Below are positions 15,060-23,906 of a DNA stretch of 61,575 nt, one piece after another; the stretch's first letter is position 1; the number at the start of each line of letters is the position of its first letter. The notes below the pieces were generated by a model. The model was not told the DNA's origin, did not search any database, and worked only from the letters and a program-made list of their open reading frames with translations. Source of the DNA: a virus; IMG/VR virus record IMGVR_UViG_3300032081_000734, positions 1 through 61,575 of that record; one strand, 5' to 3'. Position numbers and translations under genes: made by a program.

Positions 15060-15193
15060 TTTAGACTTACATAATATATTTGAAATTTCAGAGCATAGTT
15101 ATCTTCCTAATACTGTATTATATAGTCAGCATATGCTAACTTTACATAGTTTATGTAATGAAAATTATTGCCTACTAATTTATACCTAGGCAT
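15060..15193. promoter_or_regulatory. AT-rich leader with inverted repeats and promoter-like boxes
   Basis: No gene is seen in this stretch between the gp23 terminator and the 57-residue gene. It holds AGCATATGCT (15128-15137, perfect palindrome), TTACATA-gtt-TATGTAA (15142-15158), a minus-strand TATAAT (15117-15122) with a poor -35, and TATAAATT (15177-15184), seven of eight matches to the T4 late box. It is probably the promoter and control region of the small gene; which box is used is unknown. Confidence 0.45.
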
Positions 15194-15216
15194 AAAAAAA
15201 GGACCCCGAAGGGTCC
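15194..15216 (-). terminator. Rho-independent terminator of gp23
   Basis: On the minus strand GGACCC-TTCG-GGGTCC is followed by seven T. The loop with its closing pair is the very stable cUUCGg tetraloop. It lies 24 bases after the major capsid gene. Confidence 0.93.
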
Positions 15217-15239
15217 AAGTAGTTGTGTATCCTGATGGA

Positions 15240-16661
15240 TCACATAAGGTTCTTGACGGAAACGCGACGGTAGTAGCGGTTGGTGGCAGCCTTGACAGCG
15301 CCGAACGCCTGATCGGTTCCTTCTGCGAATGGGTTAGCGACCATGCCGTAGCGGGTCTTAAAGCCAATCTTGGGTTGGAAGGTGTCCTGTCCAACTGCAC
15401 GAACCATCTGAAGAGGAACGTATGGGCAGTAGAATAGACCAGCGTCATAAGGTGAAGTACCCTTATAACCAACAACGTAGTACTGAAGAGCACTGTTGTT
15501 TGAAGCATAAGGATCGATGTAGACCTTATACTTACCGTTGATAGTACCAGCAAAGGTGTTGCCAGTGTCGTCAACGTTAAGGTTAGCGTTGAGTGCAGGG
15601 GTGTAATCAAGTACACCAGCCATGGTTAGCGCAGAAGCAACATCAGCAGAAGTTAGGATGATGTTACCCTTTCCTCTACGAGTTCTTTGTGCAATCTGGT
15701 TAGCATCTCTTTCGATCTGGAAGAGGAGTCCTTTGAACTTCTCAACGGACCAACGACCGTTGCTGTCGATGTCTAGGTCAAACTGACCAGCGGTAGCGGT
15801 GTTAAGTTGAGCACCAGCTTCAGCAGTCTTGTAGATAGTTCTGATAACTTCTCTGTTGATTTCCGCAAGGATTTCAGTTGAGAGAATGTTAGCAAGTTCT
15901 GCTTCAGCGTTAAGACCGTGGATTGCCTTAAGGTCTTGTGCAAGTTCCAAGGAGTACTCAGCCTTGAGTGCTCTGGACTTAGCGGTTACGGTGACTTTCT
16001 CGATTGAGAATGCCATCTGGTTGAAGTCAGTTCCACTCTCGCCTAGGGCTTCAGAGTCGGTAACTGCCATACCCTGACCAGTGCTGTATGTTGCAGGAGC
16101 AGCATTAGGATCAAGTACACCAGGATTTGAACCACGCTGTAGCGTAGTACCGAAACCAACGGTGCCATCGCTGTCAGCACCACCAGTGTAGTCACCCTGA
16201 GTTGCAGAGTAACCAGAGTTCTGTGCAGAGAATGCGGAATCTGCTTCGTTGAACAAAGCTTCGGTTCCATTCATGTTCTCATAGCGAGAACGCATTGCGA
16301 AGATAAGTCCAGTAGGACCGTTCATTGGTTGTACACCAGCAAGGTCATAAGCGACCAAGTTGGGCATGGAGCGACGGATGAGACTGATCAGTACGGGATC
16401 GAAACCACCAGTGGGTGAACCACTGTCAGTACCACCAGAACCACGGTAGTATGCACCACCACCTGTGGAGAATGAGTTGGTGGGAGTAGCTTCTTGAAGG
16501 TCATAACCCTCAGAGAAAGCACGCTCTTCGTTTAGGAAACGCTCTTGGTTCTCAAGTAGTTGGGCTGTTACAGCTCTACGGTGGTTGTCCTTAATAGGAT
16601 CACTACCTTCGTAGTCTAGGAGAGGTGCCCACTTCTCCATTAATTGGGGATTGTTATACAT
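15240..16661 (-). CDS. 23: gp23 major capsid protein precursor
   Basis: A 473-residue protein; T4 gp23 has 521. The N-terminal 57 residues are helical and charged and end in the pattern LQE followed by ATPTN, which fits the T4 prohead protease rule (Leu/Ile-x-Glu then small residue), so cleavage after Glu57 is expected. The following body (LIRRSMPNLVAYDLAGVQPM, GPTGLIFAMRSRY and others) is typical gp23. It assembles the capsid lattice around the gp22 core. There is no clear ribosome-binding site in front of the ATG and no late box in the 50-base gap to gp22, so it may depend on the transcript from upstream genes. Confidence 0.96.
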   Translation of the reverse strand: MYNNPQLMEKWAPLLDYEGSDPIKDNHRRAVTAQLLENQERFLNEERAFSEGYDLQEATPTNSFSTGGGAYYRGSGGTDSGSPTGGFDPVLISLIRRSMPNLVAYDLAGVQPMNGPTGLIFAMRSRYENMNGTEALFNEADSAFSAQNSGYSATQGDYTGGADSDGTVGFGTTLQRGSNPGVLDPNAAPATYSTGQGMAVTDSEALGESGTDFNQMAFSIEKVTVTAKSRALKAEYSLELAQDLKAIHGLNAEAELANILSTEILAEINREVIRTIYKTAEAGAQLNTATAGQFDLDIDSNGRWSVEKFKGLLFQIERDANQIAQRTRRGKGNIILTSADVASALTMAGVLDYTPALNANLNVDDTGNTFAGTINGKYKVYIDPYASNNSALQYYVVGYKGTSPYDAGLFYCPYVPLQMVRAVGQDTFQPKIGFKTRYGMVANPFAEGTDQAFGAVKAATNRYYRRVSVKNLM

Positions 16662-16711
16662 TTTGGGAGTTTTTTGTTTAAGGTTTTACAATAAATGATC
16701 TATGTTAACGA

Positions 16712-17671
16712 TCACTTAATTCTGGAGAGAGTTTCTAAGTAACGAGACATTGAACCAGAAAAATCTGGACCACTGCCTACACCCTCAGAAAGAGTTTCTG
16801 AAGTGTCGGCTACGACAGCTTCTGATGGAAAATATGACTCTCTTAGAGTCGTTAACTTATCACGGTAAGATTCTTCACCCTCAAACTCAACACCTTCTGC
16901 TAGAGAAGCGAGTTTCTCCTTCTGAGTTAGGGCAAGACCTTCAGAAACTGCTGCGAAGATTCCTTCAGCAGTAGATTCTCCAAGTCTGCGATTCAGATGG
17001 ATATTTCTCTCGATTTGCTCGTTGAGCTTGGTCTCCATGTCATCAAGTTTTTCTACCATATTCTCAACAACATCATATTTATCTTCAGGGATTGATACAT
17101 AATGATCTTCAAAAAGACTCTTCATTCCTTCAAGGAATGATTCGGTCATCTCAGTTTTCAGACCATGTTCGATCTGAAGTGAATTTTCTTCGATCCATTC
17201 TTGAGAAACATACTCAAGGTAGGAATCGACTCTTTCAACTAGTTCGGACTTCATGCCCTCTAGTTGTTCTGCAAGAGCTGCTTGTGATTGCTCTTCGATT
17301 TGTGCTTTGACTTGCTCAACACGCATGTGAAGGGCAGCTTCAAAAACAGTTTTTGCTTTTTCTTGGAACTCTTCGGAGAGTTCTTCACCAGCGAATAGAG
17401 CGGCAACATCTTCTTCGACGTTGACTTCTTCGATGGTGTTCTCCACTGCTTCGACTTCTTCTTTCTTAGTTGCGCCCTGACCTTGTGGTGCAGGAGCTTG
17501 ATTGATAGAAGCAGCAGGGTCTTTTAGTTTGGCTGAATCGTCGTCGGGACGATAGTTCTCTGGGGTAGGACCACCGAGATCTTCGATTTGAGCTCCACCA
17601 GCAACCATTGGTGCTGGAGCAGCTGCGCCTTTGCTCACGACGTTATCCATTTCTTGTAAATTAGCGGACAT
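16712..17671 (-). CDS. 22: gp22 prohead core scaffold protein
   Basis: A 319-residue protein, somewhat longer than T4 gp22 (269). It is very acidic and helical, with long coiled-coil stretches rich in Glu, Ala and Leu (LKTEMTESFLEGMKSLFEDH, VENMVEKLDDMETKL) and a disordered Pro/Ala/Gly-rich N-terminus. It ends PDFSGSMSRYLETLSRIK. Scaffolds of this type form the core inside the prohead and are then digested by gp21. Position between gp21 and gp23 matches T4. A TATAAATA box lies 46 bases upstream of the ATG. Confidence 0.9.
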   Translation of the reverse strand: MSANLQEMDNVVSKGAAAPAPMVAGGAQIEDLGGPTPENYRPDDDSAKLKDPAASINQAPAPQGQGATKKEEVEAVENTIEEVNVEEDVAALFAGEELSEEFQEKAKTVFEAALHMRVEQVKAQIEEQSQAALAEQLEGMKSELVERVDSYLEYVSQEWIEENSLQIEHGLKTEMTESFLEGMKSLFEDHYVSIPEDKYDVVENMVEKLDDMETKLNEQIERNIHLNRRLGESTAEGIFAAVSEGLALTQKEKLASLAEGVEFEGEESYRDKLTTLRESYFPSEAVVADTSETLSEGVGSGPDFSGSMSRYLETLSRIK

Positions 17672-17716
17672 GTAAACTCTCCGAAAGTAGATCTATATTG
17701 GTAAGTTGACTATACT

Positions 17717-17724
17717 TATTTATA
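17717..17724 (-). promoter_or_regulatory. Late promoter box TATAAATA upstream of gp22
   Basis: An exact match to the T4 late consensus on the minus strand, 46 bases before the gp22 ATG and overlapping the end of gp21. It can supply gp22 and gp23 messages. Confidence 0.8.
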
Positions 17725-17726
17725 AA

Positions 17727-18377
17727 TTATAAACTTGATAGAAAATTTTGAAATAAGTTAATTTTATTTTCTTCTAATTTTTTCTGATCTACCAAAGTAT
17801 TAATTTGCTTGTAGGTTCTTTCTGCAAGTTTTTCGCGGAGAATTCCTCCGTCCCAAACCCAATCTTTACCTTCCATAATACCGTCAACAAAAGCATCAGG
17901 TGCGGAAGGATCTGCTACAATATCAGCAGCAGTTGCTAAAGCAAAGTCATCATTAACTAAACTATATCCTTCTTTAGTGGGAGAAAGGGTTCCAATTCCT
18001 CTAGAAGAAACTCCAAGTTTGACACCATCATTTAGAAGAGATTCGGCAATTTTACCCATTGGGGTAGAAAGAATTTTTGCCTTACCTATAAAATTATTTC
18101 CTTCTCTTTGAAGAGAAACAATCTTATGGGAAACTCGATCAAGATTGATGGAAGGGCCATCAGGATGCCCCAATTCCCCAAGAGCTCTGCCTTTAGATAC
18201 AAAGTTTTCGTTGTATCGTCCTACTTCTCTTTCTAGAAGAGAACAGTCATACATCCTCTTGTTTCTATTGGGCATATTACCCTGAAGGAAAACTCCTTCA
18301 ATATACAGATTCTTTTTACCGTTGCGTTGCTCAACGATAATTTCAACCTGTTCGATCTCTTCTCTAATAAGTTTCAT
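17727..18377 (-). CDS. 21: gp21 prohead core protease
   Basis: A 216-residue serine protease of the phage prohead type, close to T4 gp21 (212). The segment RALGELGHPDGPSINLDRVSH contains the candidate catalytic His, and LGVSSRGIGTL the candidate catalytic Ser, as in the family. The N-terminus has YIEGVFLQGNMPNRNKRMY. It digests the scaffold and trims gp23 during head maturation. It lies five bases after the gp68-position gene. Confidence 0.93.
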   Translation of the reverse strand: MKLIREEIEQVEIIVEQRNGKKNLYIEGVFLQGNMPNRNKRMYDCSLLEREVGRYNENFVSKGRALGELGHPDGPSINLDRVSHKIVSLQREGNNFIGKAKILSTPMGKIAESLLNDGVKLGVSSRGIGTLSPTKEGYSLVNDDFALATAADIVADPSAPDAFVDGIMEGKDWVWDGGILREKLAERTYKQINTLVDQKKLEENKINLFQNFLSSL

Positions 18378-18381
18378 TTGT

Positions 18382-18648
18382 TTATGCGGTGAATCCTACT
18401 TTAGTTCCTTTTACATCAGCAGATCCAGCTAGGATCAAATCCTTATGCTTTTTCTCGACATATTCTACAGTTCCAGTTGGCATAGTCATAGAACCAATAC
18501 CTTGAAAATTTTCATCAAGAATGGTGATTAACTGAGCACCTGCATTACTGTTGTAAAGGCGAACAACAGTTGCTGAACTGAAACTCGATGCTGCTCCAAC
18601 ACTAGTTGGGCAATTTGTTTGTGGTCCTAAGACAAGGGATCTTGCCAT
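18382..18648 (-). CDS. Small beta-rich head protein in gp68 position
   Basis: An 88-residue protein in the place where T4 has gp68, between gp67 and gp21. The sequence is not gp68-like: it is all-beta (SSATVVRLYNSNAGAQLITI, GSMTMPTGTVEYVEKKHKDL), resembling small phage structural proteins. Its ATG overlaps the gp67 stop by one base. It may be a core or capsid accessory protein; family not identified. Confidence 0.7.
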   Translation of the reverse strand: MARSLVLGPQTNCPTSVGAASSFSSATVVRLYNSNAGAQLITILDENFQGIGSMTMPTGTVEYVEKKHKDLILAGSADVKGTKVGFTA

Positions 18649-18839
18649 TATTCTTCTCCAGTTTCTGTTGTTGCGTCAAACTCAACTTCTTCTTCTCCTT
18701 TACCAAACAAAGATGCTGCGGCTAAAGGACGAAGAGAATCAATTTTCTCTGCGGATTTGCCGTAAAGAGCATCTTTAATTTCATCACTAATTTGTGACGC
18801 GCTTGCACCACTAGCAATTAAATCGACAATATTGTCCAT
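18648..18839 (-). CDS. 67: gp67 prohead core protein
   Basis: A 63-residue protein between portal and gp21, as in T4 (gp67, 80 residues). It has a helical N-terminus (MDNIVDLIASGASASQISDE), a SLRPLAAASLFGKGEEE segment and an acidic tail. In T4 gp67 is a small core component needed for head shape and is destroyed by gp21. Homology is judged from position, size and the acidic end. Confidence 0.75.
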   Translation of the reverse strand: MDNIVDLIASGASASQISDEIKDALYGKSAEKIDSLRPLAAASLFGKGEEEVEFDATTETGEE

Positions 18840-18864
18840 GAATTATAAAATAAGAACTTAAATC

Positions 18865-18872
18865 TATTTATA
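18865..18872 (-). promoter_or_regulatory. Late promoter box TATAAATA upstream of gp67
   Basis: An exact consensus on the minus strand, 26 bases before the gp67 ATG; it overlaps the gp20 stop codon. Confidence 0.8.
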
Positions 18873-20535
18873 TCTCAGCAGCTCGACCATCAGCCTCAGT
18901 GTATCCACCGTCGGCTTCATCATCCATAGGAATCTCACCCATCCCACCAGTGGCGTCTTGTGGAATTGGATTTCCCATTTCATCTACAGGTGCATTTGGA
19001 TCAGGCAAAATTCCACTAAGAATTTCTTTTTCAATTTGTTGATCAATTTCAATAATTTCTTCATCGGTTTGATGGAGAACTTTTCTACGAAGATATTCAA
19101 CAGAATAGTATTTTCCAAGATATGGTTCTGCTAGTTGAGCGGCACTCAATCTACCTTCCAATAATTCTTTTTCTTTAAGTTCTGCAAAATGATTATCGTA
19201 GATAAAATCAAATTGAATATGCTCTTCAAGTGTCACCCAATCTTTAGTGGTGCAGATATTCTTTAAAAGACATTGAGTCTTTAGCATATCAATAAACATA
19301 TTACTGAAACGCTTTCTTAGACGGCCAACAAACTTAGAGAATTTGAGTTCATCTCTCAAAATTTCACTGGATCGACCAAGATTAAATCCACCCTCAGCAC
19401 CAATTCTGGATTCAGGTACACTTAATGATCTGTATAGTTTCTTTTGGAAATAAGCAACATCACTGAGTTCTCCAAGATTTTGACCACCAGGAAGTGTGGT
19501 AATTTCTGTACCACGACCACCCTCACGTCTAGGAAGCCAGAAATCTTCAAGCATACTCATATGCTTACGATCATCACGAACTTCTCCAGTCGATGCATCA
19601 TAAACCAACTTATTACGATATCGGTTCATTACATCTTTTAGATATTGTTCCGCTTTTATTTTGGGAAGATTGCCAACATCAATGTAGAAAATTCTACGCT
19701 CTGGGGCTCTAGATAATCTATAGATTACCAGAGAATCTTCAATCATTCTAAGTTGATTGAGAGACTTGATTGCTTTGTGTAGATATGAAAGAACTACTCC
19801 CTTATTTCTATCTACAAGACCAGACGTGCAATATGTGATTGAATCTTTAGAAAATTTAATTCCCTTTGTTCCAGAATATCTATCACCCATTCCACCAGCA
19901 TAAGTTGGTCTTGGCATATACATGAAGTATTCTTCAATTTCAGGAAACTGAACTACTTCCTTTTGTTGAGCTCCATTTGGTTGTCTGAAGATAGCATTAC
20001 CATTATTTTGATCTTGCTTAGATTTTTTCTCTTCACGAACATACCTCATTTTAAGAGGATCAATATATCTTAGTTCTTGAATACCTTCTTCAGGTTTTTT
20101 GATATCGATTACTTTATGATAGTAAACTCTTCCATCAACATACCAATTTCTGAAAATTTCATGTGATTTAGCATCAAAGTTCATCAAGTCTTTGATTACT
20201 TTAAATTCTTCCCTAATTCTTTTCTTGATACCGTCACTAGCTGGAAGGTTTTCAAGATTGATAGTGACAGGAGTATCATTAAGATCACTGACAATAGCTT
20301 CATTCACCACATCTTCAATCGCTGTGTCTGCTTCTGGATGAAGCGCCATCTCACGATATCTTTTTACTAATTCAAACTCTGATTTATATACACCTTCTAA
20401 ATCTAAATATTGACCATAAAAGTTACTAGCAATATAATGATCAACCCCATCCTCGTTATTAACGGGGACAGGGGACACTATACTTTTAGATTTTTTTTCG
20501 TTATCTTCAATAGAGAATCCAAAAAGTCTCGCCAT
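18868..20535 (-). CDS. 20: gp20 portal vertex protein
   Basis: A 555-residue protein; T4 gp20 has 524. Recognisable segments are YREMALHPEADTAIEDVVNE, EIFRNWYVDGRVYYHKVID, the LRYIDPLKMRYVREE strand, SYLHKAIKSLNQLRMIEDSL and IYRLSRAPERRIFYIDVGNL, the stretch widely used as a cyanophage marker. The C-terminus is acidic with a Gly/Asp-rich tail. The dodecamer forms the entry vertex and docks the terminase and neck. A CTAAATA box lies 28 bases upstream of the ATG. Confidence 0.97.
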   Translation of the reverse strand: MARLFGFSIEDNEKKSKSIVSPVPVNNEDGVDHYIASNFYGQYLDLEGVYKSEFELVKRYREMALHPEADTAIEDVVNEAIVSDLNDTPVTINLENLPASDGIKKRIREEFKVIKDLMNFDAKSHEIFRNWYVDGRVYYHKVIDIKKPEEGIQELRYIDPLKMRYVREEKKSKQDQNNGNAIFRQPNGAQQKEVVQFPEIEEYFMYMPRPTYAGGMGDRYSGTKGIKFSKDSITYCTSGLVDRNKGVVLSYLHKAIKSLNQLRMIEDSLVIYRLSRAPERRIFYIDVGNLPKIKAEQYLKDVMNRYRNKLVYDASTGEVRDDRKHMSMLEDFWLPRREGGRGTEITTLPGGQNLGELSDVAYFQKKLYRSLSVPESRIGAEGGFNLGRSSEILRDELKFSKFVGRLRKRFSNMFIDMLKTQCLLKNICTTKDWVTLEEHIQFDFIYDNHFAELKEKELLEGRLSAAQLAEPYLGKYYSVEYLRRKVLHQTDEEIIEIDQQIEKEILSGILPDPNAPVDEMGNPIPQDATGGMGEIPMDDEADGGYTEADGRAAEI

Positions 20536-20563
20536 TTTATAAAATTTGCTGTCTTACTAAGAT

Positions 20564-20570
20564 TATTTAG
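20564..20570 (-). promoter_or_regulatory. CTAAATA box upstream of gp20
   Basis: CTAAATA on the minus strand, 28 bases before the gp20 ATG, in the 40-base gap after gp19. Spacing equals that of the NATAAATA boxes. Confidence 0.45.
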
Positions 20571-20575
20571 CGATC

Positions 20576-21166
20576 TTAGTTGATGTCTCCAGCACCACCA
20601 CCTGCATTATCTGCAGCTGCTGTCCAGAATAGAACTTGTAGTTCGACAGTAAATTCTTCTAGAGAATCAGATGAATCATATGATAGATCGATCTGAGAAA
20701 TGTTTGTTGGGAAAACATCATGGAACTTGTACTTTCTAAGTACACTTCCATCTCTATCTAGTTGATATACGAAAGCGTCAGCTTGGTAATCAGCAGGATT
20801 GACTGCACCAGTCGCATCAGTGACACGATTGATAGAATTCATCCATCTTTCAAATGCTCCTCTGATTCCGAAATCGGTATCATTGAGAACAGTGATTGTC
20901 CAAGTATCAAAGGTTCTGTCTCCAGCAACCTTAAGTAGACGACCACGGAAAGCAACATCAATAGGAGCAATGTTTGATGCAGGCAGCGCAGCTGCCTTTA
21001 CCATAAATCTTGCTTCATTGACGACATTGTTGCTAACACTCAAATTTCCAGGAAATGCGAGTACAACTTCAAATAAATTGGGTCGGGCCCCGCCGCCCTG
21101 CAATTTATTCTTGAAATCGGAAATAGTCCTTAAAGCGGGAGGATTTTGTTGATTTTTTGATGCCAT
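20576..21166 (-). CDS. 19: gp19 tail tube protein
   Basis: A 196-residue protein; T4 gp19 has 163. It has the LRTISDFKNKLQGGGARPNLFEV start, a MVKAAALPASNI segment, GDRTFDTWTITVLNDTDF and FHDVFPTNISQIDLSY, all typical of the T4-like tube family. It stacks as rings to form the inner tail tube. A Gly-rich tail follows the last strand. It starts 18 bases after gp18. Confidence 0.95.
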   Translation of the reverse strand: MASKNQQNPPALRTISDFKNKLQGGGARPNLFEVVLAFPGNLSVSNNVVNEARFMVKAAALPASNIAPIDVAFRGRLLKVAGDRTFDTWTITVLNDTDFGIRGAFERWMNSINRVTDATGAVNPADYQADAFVYQLDRDGSVLRKYKFHDVFPTNISQIDLSYDSSDSLEEFTVELQVLFWTAAADNAGGGAGDIN

Positions 21167-21184
21167 TTTGGTTTAGACCCCTAA

Positions 21185-23593
21185 TTAAACGTTTCCGATG
21201 ACTTCATCAAATGACACACCAGTTCGTGTTGCCACGAAGGTGAGTCCAACGAAGTTGATTGAGCGTGCTGGTTTGACGAATATATCAGCAACGAATTCAT
21301 TACGATCAATTACAGCAGGAGTGTTGTTGCTTTCGTCACATACAACAACAAAATCTTGAAGTCCACGATTAGATTGAACTTCTCTTAGGAAAGGCTCAAC
21401 AGAGTTAACAAAGTTAGTTCTGGTGATCTCATCGTTGAATTCAAAGAGTTGATCTCTTGCTACAGCGGCGATTGCTTTTTCTAGGAAGATAAACAATCTA
21501 CGAACGTTGATTCTATCGAAAGCAGAAGCTTTCGCGAATCCAGTTTTATCACCGAACAGAACAATACCAGAACCAGGAATAAAGGTTACAGGGTTGATTC
21601 TATTACTGTAGAGACGATCTCTCTGGGACTTACCTGGGTTGTAAGGAAGTTTGACAGCGTTTAGGATAGCTCCTCTATCTGTTCCTGCGGGTGAGAACCA
21701 AGGGAAATCATTGATATCAGTTCTTGCACAAGTTCCAGCAGTATCTCCATTTAGTGGGACATAGCGGAACTTATCAGAGAACCTATCATACATATACTTA
21801 TAACCACTATCAAAGACTGCGAATGAAGATGAAGTGAGTGGTGTGAAGTGACCAATTACGTTATTGGTAATTGTTTCAATAGGTCTTACAACTGCTTCAG
21901 TATCACTATCATTAAAGATAGCAGCTCTATGTGGTGATAGGAATGCAACAGCATCCTTTCTCTTCTCTGCAACTTCGATGACTTTTAGACCAATTGCCTG
22001 AGTTTCTTCTTTGGTGTAGTTTCCAGATCCTTGAAGGATGAAGTCTACAGTGTACTCATCAGGGTTGTTTAGGATTTCATATCCATTAGCAATCTCTGAA
22101 ATATCTGCTGCAAGTGAAGTTGTGGTTGTTAGACCAGTTGCTCCATTGTAGTTTAGACCGCCTGCCAAAGCAGCAGTGGTGTTACCAAATCCTGCGAAAG
22201 AAACTCCAGATGTTGCTTGATCCCATGCAATATTTGTTACTGCAGTGAATCCATTTCCAGTTGCAAGTTTAAAGTCACTTGCTACAGCTCCTGCAGGTTG
22301 TCCACCAGCGAAGAAGTAACCAGAACCACTAGCAACATATGATCTGTAGTAAGATGATGATCCATTTTCAAACTGGGCATCACTTGCTTTAGACAAGTTT
22401 AGATGCTTCTCAAGAATAGTTCCAGGATTACCTGTTTGTGATCCATCGTCATCGATGACAACTAGATGAACTTCATCAAATCTACTATTTCTATTTCCAG
22501 CATACTCTGAAGTTCCTGGGCGATCAGAAAGTTGATTCCAGAAAAGTTCTCCACCAGTATAACTAATTTTTTGTTGATCGAACCAATCAGCCGCTGAGTT
22601 AGTTCTGATAGAACGTGCGAATGTTACTCCAGTACCAACAGGAAGAGTTCCACTAGCAGGGCCAGCAACAGATGTACTGAATCCAGCGAAAGAACTAATT
22701 GTTACAGCAGTTGTTCCAACTCCAGTAACTGTTAGGCCATATCCAAGGTGAGGAACGGAAAGAACATCACTTACAACAACATCAGTTACTGCACCAACAG
22801 GAATAGAAGTAACTCCAGTGGAAAGACCGACTGATGCAAGAGTTGTTGATAGTTCGTTACCACCAGTTACACCTTCACCAGAAGAGTTGATGATTCTTAC
22901 ATCACCAGTGAATCTATAAATTCCATTCTCTTGATAATCAACTTGAGTTGTTACTCCAGCAGCACTTTCATGTTGAACAAATTTGACATCAATAAAGTCT
23001 GCGCCAACTTTAGTTACAATTCCTTTAAATGCACCATCTAGTGTAGAGGTTGCTCCAATACCAGGAACAACGGTTCCTTCGGGAACAACTTGACTTACAC
23101 CCATACCAACTGTAATACCAGTTAGTGCGAGTCCAGTAAGTCTTTGGTCAGCTGCTGAGTCGATGATTGCAACTTTTAAACCGTTACCCCATGATCCAGG
23201 GTTTCTGGAGACAAAAGTGACGTTAGGAATAACGTTATCTTCGTAACCTAAATCATTATAATGCTCTAAACTTTTAATTTTTGGTGCATCTCCAGATCCG
23301 TAGAATGCGTTCTTCATTTCAGAATCATCTACTCTGATGACTCTTAGTGATCCGCCATATGCGAGGAACGAAGATGCGACCATCCAGTTCTCATAATGCC
23401 TGTCAGCATCATATGATTTGCCAAAGTTAGCTAGCAAATCGGATTCATTCTGGATTAGAGTGGGAACTTCTACTGGTCCTTGTGCAAAAGGAGCTGCAAT
23501 AGCAGCAACTTTATCAGATACGGGATCTACTCTTCCTAAAGTAAGATCTACCTCTCTTACAACAATACCAGGAGATGCTAAATTTAGCGCCAT
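21185..23593 (-). CDS. 18: gp18 tail sheath protein
   Basis: An 802-residue protein, longer than T4 gp18 (659). It begins MALNLASPGIVVREVDLT, the usual sheath start. The C-terminal 300 residues hold the conserved core (NVIGHFTPLTSSSFAVFDSGY, PWFSPAGTDRGAILNAVKL, ALRDQLF-like helix, SFDEVIGN end). The extra length lies in residues 150-330, rich in Gly, Thr, Val and Ser, probably outward-facing domains. It contracts on infection. A late box AATAAATA lies 38 bases upstream. Confidence 0.96.
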   Translation of the reverse strand: MALNLASPGIVVREVDLTLGRVDPVSDKVAAIAAPFAQGPVEVPTLIQNESDLLANFGKSYDADRHYENWMVASSFLAYGGSLRVIRVDDSEMKNAFYGSGDAPKIKSLEHYNDLGYEDNVIPNVTFVSRNPGSWGNGLKVAIIDSAADQRLTGLALTGITVGMGVSQVVPEGTVVPGIGATSTLDGAFKGIVTKVGADFIDVKFVQHESAAGVTTQVDYQENGIYRFTGDVRIINSSGEGVTGGNELSTTLASVGLSTGVTSIPVGAVTDVVVSDVLSVPHLGYGLTVTGVGTTAVTISSFAGFSTSVAGPASGTLPVGTGVTFARSIRTNSAADWFDQQKISYTGGELFWNQLSDRPGTSEYAGNRNSRFDEVHLVVIDDDGSQTGNPGTILEKHLNLSKASDAQFENGSSSYYRSYVASGSGYFFAGGQPAGAVASDFKLATGNGFTAVTNIAWDQATSGVSFAGFGNTTAALAGGLNYNGATGLTTTTSLAADISEIANGYEILNNPDEYTVDFILQGSGNYTKEETQAIGLKVIEVAEKRKDAVAFLSPHRAAIFNDSDTEAVVRPIETITNNVIGHFTPLTSSSFAVFDSGYKYMYDRFSDKFRYVPLNGDTAGTCARTDINDFPWFSPAGTDRGAILNAVKLPYNPGKSQRDRLYSNRINPVTFIPGSGIVLFGDKTGFAKASAFDRINVRRLFIFLEKAIAAVARDQLFEFNDEITRTNFVNSVEPFLREVQSNRGLQDFVVVCDESNNTPAVIDRNEFVADIFVKPARSINFVGLTFVATRTGVSFDEVIGNV

Positions 23594-23631
23594 TGATGTC
23601 TCCTTTTGGTGTCCGATATTAATCTAAAGTT

Positions 23632-23639
23632 ATTTATTA
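23632..23639 (-). promoter_or_regulatory. Late promoter box AATAAATA upstream of gp18
   Basis: Seven of eight to the T4 late box and a full match to NATAAATA, on the minus strand, 38 bases before the gp18 ATG, in an 85-base gap after the zinc-finger gene. Confidence 0.65.
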
Positions 23640-23678
23640 AAAAGTACCTCTATCATGGGGAAACAATGCATGAACATA

Positions 23679-23906
23679 CTACCAGTCTGGATATTCGTTT
23701 TTGAAGGAAGTATCAATTTTTCTTGAATTCATGACACGTTTGATTGTGCATTCTTTACATTCGTATGAATATGCCGATGGAAAAGATCCTCTATCTTTTC
23801 TAGTAAGATAAAAGTCCGTTAATAAATTTTTTGTTTGACCACAAGATCTGCACTGCCTTTCATTAAAAAGAAGATGTTCTAACTCAAAAGAATCTTCAAT
23901 ATCCAC
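23679..23906 (-). CDS. Zinc-finger protein between gp17 and gp18
   Basis: A 75-residue protein with CRSC (residues 19-22) and CKEC (residues 50-53), a treble-clef pair of the kind that precedes HNH nucleases, although no HNH residues follow. The C-terminus is basic then acidic. The start is GTG (23904-23906), overlapping the gp17 stop as TAGTG. I recall similar proteins at this position in cyanophages. It could bind DNA or help packaging; function unknown. Confidence 0.7.
   Translation of the reverse strand: MDIEDSFELEHLLFNERQCRSCGQTKNLLTDFYLTRKDRGSFPSAYSYECKECTIKRVMNSRKIDTSFKNEYPDW

Noticed and set aside
15060-15193. Possible tRNA or attachment site in the AT-rich gap
   Set aside because: No cloverleaf, TpsiC-like segment or duplicated core was found; the inverted repeats are too short.
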